From Flavobacteriales bacterium UBA4585 (GTDB taxonomy: Bacteria; Bacteroidota; Bacteroidia; Flavobacteriales; Schleiferiaceae): DNA of 6,695 nucleotides. The notes under the pieces are model-generated. The model saw nothing but the letters and a program-made list of their open reading frames with translations. It did no database searches and was not told the origin of the DNA. Of the stretch, positions 1 through 5,916 are shown one piece after another. A program made the position numbers and the translations under genes. Position 1 is the stretch's first letter; every line of letters begins with the position of its first letter. The DNA is taken from NCBI GenBank assembly GCA_949487015.1, contig CATAQZ010000221.1:1-6695 (forward strand), read 5' to 3'.

Positions 1-595
1 GAGTAATGTGATGATTCTTTTCAAATTGGTCTTTTATTTCTTCATATTTACTTTGCACTACCTCTAGTGTATACGTTAAAGATAGGCCTTGTTTTCTTTC
101 AATGACGTGGAGTTCAGCTTGTTTAACTATTCGCTCTACAAACGATAATTGGTCATAAGAGAATTGAAGTTTGAGTTGTTCTGTGACCCAATTTTTCACA
201 CGAGTATTTTCGTGAATCGCATCCTCTGCAGCTGAGCCATAGGCTTCTATCAGTCCAGGTACACCAAGCTTCGTTCCCCCAAAGTACCGAACAACGACAC
301 ATCCGATATTCACTAACTCATGACTTATTAATGCGCGAAGTATTGGAGTTCCTGCGGTGTGCGCAGGCTCTCCGTCGTCTGAACTACGTTCTATGATCGC
401 TTCTGGATGAAGACGAAGGCCCCAACAAAAATGACGAGCACTAGATTCTTGTGTTTTAATAAAATCCAATTGGACTTTAAAGCTGTCTTCATCTTCACAG
501 TGAAAAAGGTAGCCGTAGAATTTACTGCCCTTTGATTTAAAAATACCTTTTGACGGCAGTTCAACGCTGTAATAAATGTCGCTATCCTCGTTCAT
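1..595 (-). CDS. yigZ: YigZ/IMPACT family protein (3' end cut by window edge)
   Basis: An open frame starts at the ATG at 593-595 and stays open for 198 codons to the left edge with no stop. YigZ proteins are usually a little over 200 residues, so only the last few are missing. The N-terminal UPF0029/IMPACT domain is clear: SSDDGEPAHTAG at residues 71-82 and VVVRYFGGTKLG at 100-111, followed by PGLIEAYGSAA. The remaining part (about 135-198) fits the small C-terminal domain (DUF1949-like) of bacterial YigZ. The family is linked to translation regulation through eukaryotic IMPACT, but the bacterial role is poorly defined and no enzyme activity can be claimed. The start lies inside the end of ribD (14-bp overlap), so it is probably co-transcribed and coupled with ribD. 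An AGGA lies about 10 nt before the ATG, rather far for a good ribosome binding site. Position 113 is Pro where I would expect Gly or Ser. The family call is firm; the function is open. Confidence 0.93.
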   Translation of the reverse strand, partial: MNEDSDIYYSVELPSKGIFKSKGSKFYGYLFHCEDEDSFKVQLDFIKTQESSARHFCWGLRLHPEAIIERSSDDGEPAHTAGTPILRALISHELVNIGCVVVRYFGGTKLGVPGLIEAYGSAAEDAIHENTRVKNWVTEQLKLQFSYDQLSFVERIVKQAELHVIERKQGLSLTYTLEVVQSKYEEIKDQFEKNHHIT

Positions 596-1586
596 AAAGG
601 TCTGTTCCTAGCTTGTAGGATTCTTGGGCTGAATGTGGATTAGGCGCAGTAATTCCCCCATTGATAGATACGTTTGAGGTAAAACGGTGCCACTGGTCAA
701 CAGTGCCCGAATCAAGAAACGATTGAAGCACCTGACCTCCGCCTTCAACTAAAATATGGTGTACGCCGTAGTTCAAGAGTTCCGGAAGCCATTGCTCAAT
801 ATCATACGGATCGCAATCTATTTTATCACCTTCTAGCGCAGATACATTTCCAATAAAGAGGGGGGCGAGTGCTAAATTTTCCAATGCAGATGAATCTGGC
901 AAAGTGTTGTTAACTAGTATTATAGGCCGCGGATTCGTGCCGTGATAATTTCGCGTGGTAAGCGATGGTCGATCCCAATTCAAAGTTTTTACAGAAATGA
1001 GGATGCCATCAACATCCGAACGTAACTGGTGGGATTTCACGGCTGCTAATGGACCAGATATTAAAGACGCCTTTTCATTTATTGAACGGTTTCTATCAAG
1101 ATACCCATTTAAGGTTTGTGCCCACTTCAGTGTTACAAAGGGTCTTTTGTGTTCCTTGTTGCAGAAGAAGACTTGATTTAGTTGCCTAAATGGAGTAGGG
1201 TCTGCAGAAAATACTACTTCTACTCCGTGCGACTGTAGGTGTTTAATTCCTTTTCCATTCACTAAAACATTACTGTCAGAACAGCCGATGACTACCTTAG
1301 GGATTTGACTGTTTGTTATAAGTAAACTACACGGCGGCGTTTTTCCATGATGAGCGCAAGGTTCTAAACTGCAATACAAAGTGCTAGAGGTGAGCAGTGA
1401 TGGATCTTTCACACTTTTAATTGCCATCACTTCTGCGTGGGGCTCGCCGGCCTTGTGGTGGTATCCTTCACCAATAATAACACCACGGTGCACGATGACC
1501 GCCCCAACCATTGGATTAGGTGCAGTACGGCCTTTGGCATAGTTAGCCAATTGTAAGCAACGTGTGAGAAACTTGGCGTGCGACAT
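582..1586 (-). CDS. ribD: Bifunctional riboflavin biosynthesis protein RibD (deaminase/reductase)
   Basis: RibD carries out two successive cytosolic steps of riboflavin synthesis: deamination of the diaminopyrimidine derived from GTP, then NADPH-dependent reduction of the ribosyl side chain. Counting from the chosen start, the protein has 334 residues, within or slightly below the usual range. The N-terminal cytidine-deaminase-like domain shows TAPNPMVGAV (21-30), the zinc site and catalytic acid in HAE (H50, E52), and PCAHHGKTPPC (C77 and C86 as the other zinc ligands). The reductase domain begins near RPFVTLKWAQ (148-157), with DRPSLTTR (205-212), NPRPIILV (218-225) and VEGGGQVLQSFLD (280-292). 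The frame is open 22 codons further upstream to 1652, but that extension (LIIGQRFHLC...) is unlike the family and would overlap prmC. The Met before SHAKFLTRCLQLA fits the usual RibD N-terminus. The reductase half departs from the common pattern in places: LNG where SLDG is usual, and DRP where DDP or DNP is usual. It probably heads a ribD-yigZ operon. Confidence 0.96.
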   Translation of the reverse strand: MSHAKFLTRCLQLANYAKGRTAPNPMVGAVIVHRGVIIGEGYHHKAGEPHAEVMAIKSVKDPSLLTSSTLYCSLEPCAHHGKTPPCSLLITNSQIPKVVIGCSDSNVLVNGKGIKHLQSHGVEVVFSADPTPFRQLNQVFFCNKEHKRPFVTLKWAQTLNGYLDRNRSINEKASLISGPLAAVKSHQLRSDVDGILISVKTLNWDRPSLTTRNYHGTNPRPIILVNNTLPDSSALENLALAPLFIGNVSALEGDKIDCDPYDIEQWLPELLNYGVHHILVEGGGQVLQSFLDSGTVDQWHRFTSNVSINGGITAPNPHSAQESYKLGTDLYERG

Positions 1587-1590
1587 AGGG

Positions 1591-1598
1591 CAAAGGTA
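1591..1598 (-). promoter_or_regulatory. Bacteroidota-type -7 box for ribD
   Basis: Read on the minus strand, 1598-1591 is TACCTTTG, an exact match to the TAnnTTTG -7 element used by the main sigma factor of Bacteroidota. Only four bases (CCCT) separate it from the preferred ribD start codon. Transcription would therefore begin at or within a few bases of the ATG, giving a leaderless or almost leaderless mRNA. I do not see a convincing -33 TTG/TTTG at the usual spacing of about 19-23 bases, so the call rests on the -7 box and its position in a 39-bp divergent spacer. A one-mismatch copy on the plus strand (TATTTTCG at 1612-1619) lies six bases before the prmC start and could serve that operon, but it is weaker. 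Confidence 0.5.
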
Positions 1599-1625
1599 GT
1601 GGTGCAAGTCGTATTTTCGGCAGAG

Positions 1626-2474
1626 ATGAAAACGTTGTCCTATTATAAGCAAAATGCGCTCGTACTTCTAACCAAGATTTATGGTGCTCGTGAATCTGCC
1701 AATATTATAAATTATTGGTTCGAAGCACGCCTAGGCTTGACCCGTATGGATCAATTTTTAAAGGCGGATGAAGTGTTTCTGTTTGATTCTTACGAAGCCG
1801 ATTTAAAAGCGCTTACGGACAGAAAACCCGTACAATACATTGTAGGACACGCATATTTCCATGGACTTAAAATAGGCTTGAATTCAGCGACCTTAATTCC
1901 TAGACCCGAAACAGAAGAATTGGTTGGTGAAGTGGTTAAGTTAATTGATGCGACACGAGCAAAAAGAATCGTTGATTTAGGAACAGGTAGTGGTTGTATA
2001 GCCTTGGCCATTAAAAGTATTCGACCTGAAGTCGAAGTAGTAGGATTTGATAATAATTCTGATGCTATTGACCAAGCAAGAAGAAATGCAGAAACGCTTG
2101 ACTTACATGTAGACTTTATTGTTGCTGATCTTTTTGACTATTCTTTTGAATCGGCCGATATCATCGTCAGCAACCCTCCTTACATCCCTACTTCCGAATG
2201 CGAAGATATGGAGGAACATGTGATAGCCCATGAACCTGAAGGCGCGCTCTTTGTTCCGGATGAACAGCCACTTTTATTCTACGACGCTATTTTTGGTATA
2301 GGTAAGAAAATCCTTTCAAAAAGTATTGGATGGATGGTTTTTGAAATACACCATCTCTTTGGTGAAGAAATGCAGCAACTTGGTATCAAACATTGCGCAA
2401 AAGAAGTTAAATTAATACAGGATTTGCAGGGCAAAGACCGAATGCTATTAGCTAGATATGGACGTACAACTTGA
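1626..2474 (+). CDS. prmC: Peptide chain release factor N5-glutamine methyltransferase PrmC
   Basis: PrmC (HemK) methylates the glutamine of the GGQ motif in release factors RF1 and RF2, using S-adenosylmethionine, and so improves translation termination. The chosen product has 282 residues, normal for the family. Residues 1-75 form the helical release-factor-binding domain. Then come YIVGHAYFHG (71-80), the family signature IPRPETEELV (91-100), the SAM-binding DLGTGSG (117-123), the acidic FDNN after strand 2 (141-144) and the catalytic NPPY (183-186) followed by IPTSE. HEPEGALF (202-209) is also characteristic. An ATG 16 codons upstream (1578) is in frame but lies within ribD on the other strand, and its extension RHRAKVVVQVV does not look like PrmC; MKTLSYYKQN at 1626 is the better start. 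It is divergent from ribD and overlaps ligA by 17 bp, making it the likely first gene of a four-gene operon. No Shine-Dalgarno sequence is visible. Confidence 0.96.
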   Translation: MKTLSYYKQNALVLLTKIYGARESANIINYWFEARLGLTRMDQFLKADEVFLFDSYEADLKALTDRKPVQYIVGHAYFHGLKIGLNSATLIPRPETEELVGEVVKLIDATRAKRIVDLGTGSGCIALAIKSIRPEVEVVGFDNNSDAIDQARRNAETLDLHVDFIVADLFDYSFESADIIVSNPPYIPTSECEDMEEHVIAHEPEGALFVPDEQPLLFYDAIFGIGKKILSKSIGWMVFEIHHLFGEEMQQLGIKHCAKEVKLIQDLQGKDRMLLARYGRTT

Positions 2475-4461
2475 ATTAGAACGCCTACGCACTGAATTAC
2501 ACGAGCACAACCATCGGTACTATACCCTTGATGCTCCAGTATTGAGTGATTACGATTTTGATCAATTGCTCAAAAAACTAGAGCAATTAGAGGCCGCCCA
2601 TCCGGAATTTTTCGATCCAAACAGTCCTACAGTTCGAGTTGGTGGAGCAGTTACTAAGAATTTTGAAACCGTGAACCATCGCTTTCCTATGCTATCGCTA
2701 GGGAATACCTATAATTTAGAGGAATTGCAGGAGTGGATCCTTCGCGTTCAAAAATTGGCCCCTGAAGCAACTTTTGTATGCGAATTAAAGTACGATGGTG
2801 TAGCCATTGGTATTCAGTACGTTAAGGGTGCGTTAACCCGTGCTGTAACAAGGGGAGACGGTACTCAAGGAGATGATATCACGACAAACGTTCGTACTAT
2901 AAAGAGTATTCCATTACAGCTTAACCCACCGTTTCCGGAAGATTTCGAAATTCGAGGCGAAATTGTCCTACCTCATGCGCGTTTCGAAGATTTGAATGAA
3001 CAACGGCAAAAGGAGGGACTTCCGCTCTTTGCAAACCCTAGAAATTGTGCTTCTGGTACTCTTAAGTTGCAAGATAGCGCAGAGGTTGCGAAAAGAGGAT
3101 TAGATGCGTACCTCTATTACGTTTTACCGGAAGGAATTCTTGCTACGAATCATAGCGAAAGTATAGCTCTTGCTGGAGAATTAGGATTTAAGATTCCAAA
3201 GACAGAAGATCGATTCATTGCCAAATGTGACAGTATCGATACCATCATGAGTTTTGTGGAATATTGGGATGTTGAGCGTAAAAATCTACCGTTTGATATT
3301 GACGGCGTTGTTATTAAAGTCAATAGCTACAAAGCTCAGGAAGATTTAGGTTTTACAGCCAAAAGTCCGCGCTGGGCTACCGCCTTTAAATTCAAAGCTG
3401 AACGAATGTCCACTGTACTTGAGTCCGTGTCGTATCAAGTTGGTAGAACTGGGGCTATAACGCCAGTAGCAAATTTGAAACCCGTTTGGTTAGGAGGAAC
3501 TACCGTAAAAAGAGCTTCTTTACACAACGAAGATCAAATGTCAGCGCTAGATTTACACATAGGAGATGTAGTTTATGTAGAGAAGGGTGGCGAAATTATA
3601 CCTAAAGTGGTTGGTGTAAATGTCGATCAAAGAGAAGAATCTGCCCAGAGAGTGGTTTTTATATCGGACTGTCCAGAATGTCATTCGCCGCTTTCAAGAC
3701 TCGAAGGAGAGGCACAGCATTATTGCCTTAATGAGAGCGGTTGCGAACCGCAAATTTGTGGTAGAATAGATCATTTTATTTCTCGTAAGGCCATGGACAT
3801 CATGGGTATGGGCTCTGAAACAGTCGCACTACTGGTCAATAAAGGATTGGTTAAAACACCTTCTGATCTTTATGAACTAAGCTATGATGATCTTATCCAA
3901 TTGGATGGATTCAAAGAAAAGAGTGTATTGAATATTTTAGAGGGTATTGAAGCTTCTAAGCAGCAACCTTTTGAGCGCGTTTTATTCGCAATCGGTATCC
4001 GTCATGTAGGAGCTACCGTGGCGAAGAAGCTTGTTCGGCACTTTATATCCATGGATGCAATCATGGCTGCTAATAAACAGGAGCTTTTGGCAGCAGAAGA
4101 GATAGGCGAAGTCATTGCGGACCAATTGTTAAGTACTTTCCAAAGACCAGAACGATACGAGGAAATACAGCGATTGCAATATTCTGGTCTAAATTTCGAG
4201 TCTGAGATCAAAGAGCAGGTTACTGATTCGCCTATATCAGGAAAAAAAATTGTGGTTAGTGGCGTCTTTACCAGCATTAGCCGGAATGAACTAAAAGCAC
4301 TTATCGAAACACAAGGCGGTGTGAATGTAAGCAGCATCAGTAGTAAAACTGATTACGTTTTCGCCGGCGATGGGATGGGTCCGGCGAAGCTAAAAAAGGC
4401 TACAAGTCTCGATGTGCCAATTCTAAACGAAACAGAGGTTCGTACCTTACTCAATTTATGA
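2458..4461 (+). CDS. ligA: NAD+-dependent DNA ligase LigA
   Basis: LigA seals nicks in replication (Okazaki fragments) and repair, using NAD+ as AMP donor. At 667 residues it has the standard length and full domain order. The Ia domain (about 1-70) contains HRYYTLDAPVLSDYDFD, which binds the NMN half of NAD+. The adenylation domain carries the nucleophile K111 in ELKYDGVAIG, TRGDGTQGDD (131-140), EIRGEIV (164-170), NPRNCASGTLK (193-203), DGVVIKVN (282-289) and the FKFKAE lysine region (310-315). The OB fold has YQVGRTGAITPVANL (326-340) and LHNEDQ. The zinc finger uses C405, C408, C423 and C429. Helix-hairpin-helix repeats occupy about 445-580, including IGIRHVGATVAKKL. A BRCT domain ends the protein (about 592-667). 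All catalytic residues I can identify are present. It overlaps prmC by 17 bp and the next gene by 4 bp (ATGA), so translation is probably coupled. I see no frameshift or other damage. Confidence 0.99.
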   Translation: MDVQLELERLRTELHEHNHRYYTLDAPVLSDYDFDQLLKKLEQLEAAHPEFFDPNSPTVRVGGAVTKNFETVNHRFPMLSLGNTYNLEELQEWILRVQKLAPEATFVCELKYDGVAIGIQYVKGALTRAVTRGDGTQGDDITTNVRTIKSIPLQLNPPFPEDFEIRGEIVLPHARFEDLNEQRQKEGLPLFANPRNCASGTLKLQDSAEVAKRGLDAYLYYVLPEGILATNHSESIALAGELGFKIPKTEDRFIAKCDSIDTIMSFVEYWDVERKNLPFDIDGVVIKVNSYKAQEDLGFTAKSPRWATAFKFKAERMSTVLESVSYQVGRTGAITPVANLKPVWLGGTTVKRASLHNEDQMSALDLHIGDVVYVEKGGEIIPKVVGVNVDQREESAQRVVFISDCPECHSPLSRLEGEAQHYCLNESGCEPQICGRIDHFISRKAMDIMGMGSETVALLVNKGLVKTPSDLYELSYDDLIQLDGFKEKSVLNILEGIEASKQQPFERVLFAIGIRHVGATVAKKLVRHFISMDAIMAANKQELLAAEEIGEVIADQLLSTFQRPERYEEIQRLQYSGLNFESEIKEQVTDSPISGKKIVVSGVFTSISRNELKALIETQGGVNVSSISSKTDYVFAGDGMGPAKLKKATSLDVPILNETEVRTLLNL

Positions 4462-4928
4462 GACGCATCAAAGAATTCTACTGGCGACGAGGACTAAGGA
4501 ATGCCGTCCCAAGTAAATGCCAACTGAAAAATGCTACTCCAAAGGTGACCGTTTTAACAAGTAACCTGGATTTAGTGGCCGTCGTAAAAGAACACTTTTC
4601 TACTGTCGATTTCGTTTATTTTGAAGACATGAAGAGGCCTAGAGAAGAAGCTACAAAGACGTTTCATTTGTACCGCGATGATTTTAATTTTAAAGGAGAG
4701 CCGAAGCGGCACATTCCAGAGCCTGGTGATAACCACCTTTTGTTAAACCTAGAACAAAACCCTGCAAATTTAACTTGGTATTGGAGCGCTAGATGCTACG
4801 ACATTAGGGTAGATTTGTGTGGAACCTATGATAACGCTGATTTGAGTATTGCTAATCCTAATGTATCGCTTAAGGAACAATTAGTAATGCTTAAAAAAAT
4901 GCTCAATGTAATGACGACAAATGAATAA
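4458..4928 (+). CDS. Uncharacterised DUF6913-like protein between ligA and dapA
   Basis: This is a 156-residue protein of unknown function. It resembles the small family annotated as DUF6913 in Flavobacteriia, which from memory is found near dapA; that match needs a profile search. The N-terminus is strongly basic (MRRIKEFYWRRGLRN, six K/R in 15) and probably helical. A strand-like VTVLTSNL (30-37) and VDFVYFED (50-57) follow, suggesting an alpha/beta fold. The most motif-like part is YRDDFNFKGEP (72-82), then a hydrophobic NHLLLNLEQN (92-101) and LTWYWSARC (105-113), and an acidic DNADLSIANP (125-134). It ends in a helical segment, LKEQLVMLKKMLNVM. There is no signal peptide, membrane segment or recognisable catalytic motif, so it is probably cytoplasmic. 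It has three cysteines (21, 113, 121) without zinc-site spacing. The ATGA overlap with ligA and 8-bp overlap with dapA show that it is a real gene in the operon. The context does not reveal its role. Confidence 0.88.
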   Translation: MRRIKEFYWRRGLRNAVPSKCQLKNATPKVTVLTSNLDLVAVVKEHFSTVDFVYFEDMKRPREEATKTFHLYRDDFNFKGEPKRHIPEPGDNHLLLNLEQNPANLTWYWSARCYDIRVDLCGTYDNADLSIANPNVSLKEQLVMLKKMLNVMTTNE

Positions 4929-5817
4929 AATAGACCTTTCTGGAGTAGGTGTAGCGCTAGTTACTCCCTTTCAACGAGATGATAACCAAAGCGTGGATTA
5001 CGCTGCACTAGAGCGATTATTAGAACACTGCATTTCTAATGGCGTGAATTACTTCGTTGTTAACGGCACCACTGCTGAAAATCCAGTGCTAACTAGCGAT
5101 GAAAAGCAACATATTCTCCAGTTTGTGTTAAAAATCACGTCAGAAAGAATTCCTGTTATTTTCGGCATCGGCGGTAATAATACCAAAGCCTTAACTGAAG
5201 AGTTAAATGCGTTCGATACGGAAGGTGTATCTGCGATACTAAGCGCCAGTCCTTACTACAACAAACCCTCACAAGAAGGAATTTACCAGCATTACGCAGC
5301 TCTCAGTGCTGCAAGCCCTCTGCCGTTAATCGTTTATAACGTACCTGGAAGAACCAGTAGTAATATTAGTGCGCAAACCACAATCCGTCTTGCTAAAGAT
5401 TTTGGCAATATCGTCGCAATTAAGGAGGCTAGTGGAAACTTAGATCAAATCACTGAAATATTGCTTGAAAGACCTGCAGATTTCCAGGTTTTATCAGGAG
5501 ATGACAACCTTACGTTTGCTATGATGGCCTTAGGAGCTGAAGGTGTTATTTCCGTAAGCGGTCAGGGTGTACCTGAAGTCTTTAGCGCCATGGCTAATCA
5601 CATGAAGGAGGGTCGATGGGCCCAAGCTCGGGCTGCTCATTTAAGTATTTATGACCTAACTAACCAATTATTTGAGGAAGGTAATCCCGTTGGTATAAAA
5701 GCATTATTAGAGACCAGAGGCATTACCCAGGCAACTGTCCGCCTTCCTTTAGTAGAAGCTACGGACAATCTTAAGAATGCATTAGCTGCAAGTTTAGAAA
5801 TTCTTAATCTGTCTTAA
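4921..5817 (+). CDS. dapA: 4-hydroxy-tetrahydrodipicolinate synthase DapA
   Basis: DapA condenses pyruvate with aspartate-4-semialdehyde, the first committed step toward diaminopimelate (for peptidoglycan) and lysine, in the cytosol. The 298-residue product is a single TIM barrel of normal length. By comparison with known DapA, the key residues are present: the T50-T51 pair in NGTTAE, Y113 in SPYYNKPSQEGIYQH, Y139 and R144 in VYNVPGRT, and the Schiff-base lysine K168 in IVAIKEASG. Further family blocks are GIGGNNT (82-88), LSGDDNLTF (191-199) and EEGNPVGIKALL (252-263). Alanine replaces the glycine of the common GTTGE loop; to my knowledge this is usual in Bacteroidota and not a defect. The start overlaps the previous gene by 8 bp and has no Shine-Dalgarno sequence, so it probably depends on translational coupling. 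It is the last gene of the cluster; a weak terminator-like hairpin follows its stop. Confidence 0.98.
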   Translation: MNKIDLSGVGVALVTPFQRDDNQSVDYAALERLLEHCISNGVNYFVVNGTTAENPVLTSDEKQHILQFVLKITSERIPVIFGIGGNNTKALTEELNAFDTEGVSAILSASPYYNKPSQEGIYQHYAALSAASPLPLIVYNVPGRTSSNISAQTTIRLAKDFGNIVAIKEASGNLDQITEILLERPADFQVLSGDDNLTFAMMALGAEGVISVSGQGVPEVFSAMANHMKEGRWAQARAAHLSIYDLTNQLFEEGNPVGIKALLETRGITQATVRLPLVEATDNLKNALAASLEILNLS

Positions 5818-5839
5818 TTTATTGTTCATTACGCACCTA

Positions 5840-5866
5840 GGCTTAACCTTAAACTAAGTCAGTTTT
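5840..5866 (+). terminator. Weak terminator-like hairpin after dapA
   Basis: About 23 bases after the dapA stop, GGCTTA (5840-5845) can pair with TAAGTC (5855-5860), giving six pairs including one G-U and a nine-base loop. It is followed by AG and a run of four T. The stem is short and AT-rich and the T-run is short, so it may be a poor intrinsic terminator or chance. An alternative five-pair stem (AAACT 5851-5855 with AGTTT 5861-5865) uses overlapping bases. The position, at the end of a tight operon and before a gene with its own spacer, is the main support. Confidence 0.3.
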
Positions 5867-5890
5867 AACCCAGCCTTTTGCTTTTCTCAG

Positions 5891-5910
5891 CATGTTTGTT
5901 CAAAGACATG
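5891..5910. repeat. Inverted repeat just upstream of the lpxH start
   Basis: CATGTTT (5891-5897) and AGACATG (5904-5910) face each other across a six-base centre, GTTCAA; six of the seven pairs are Watson-Crick and one is G-T. The left arm plus the next base, CATGTTTG, is one mismatch from the Bacteroidota -7 box TAnnTTTG. The right arm contains an alternative in-frame ATG (5908). It could be an operator over the promoter, a hairpin in the 5' leader, or coincidence. No clear -33 element is seen at the right distance from the -7-like sequence. Confidence 0.35.
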
Positions 5911-5916
5911 CCAATA

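Noticed and set aside
955..1176. Plus-strand open frame of 73 codons
   Set aside because: It lies entirely within ribD on the opposite strand, where the RibD reading is strongly supported; its peptide resembles nothing known.
1578..1625. N-terminal extension of PrmC by 16 residues to an ATG at 1578
   Set aside because: It overlaps the ribD start on the other strand and the added residues are unlike PrmC N-termini; the ATG at 1626 gives a normal length.
1587..1652. N-terminal extension of RibD by 22 residues to an ATG at 1652
   Set aside because: The extension does not resemble RibD, would overlap prmC on the other strand and would start upstream of the likely -7 box.
1790..2011. Minus-strand open frame of 73 codons
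   Set aside because: It is antisense to the conserved centre of prmC, with no start signal or recognisable domain.
4002..4337. Minus-strand open frame of 111 codons
   Set aside because: It is antisense to the HhH/BRCT part of ligA; its composition is that of a shadow frame.
5818..5907. Possible small gene or structured RNA between dapA and lpxH
   Set aside because: The gap has early stops in the lpxH frame (TAA at 5866-5868) and only short, weak stems; nothing supports a gene or a known riboswitch.
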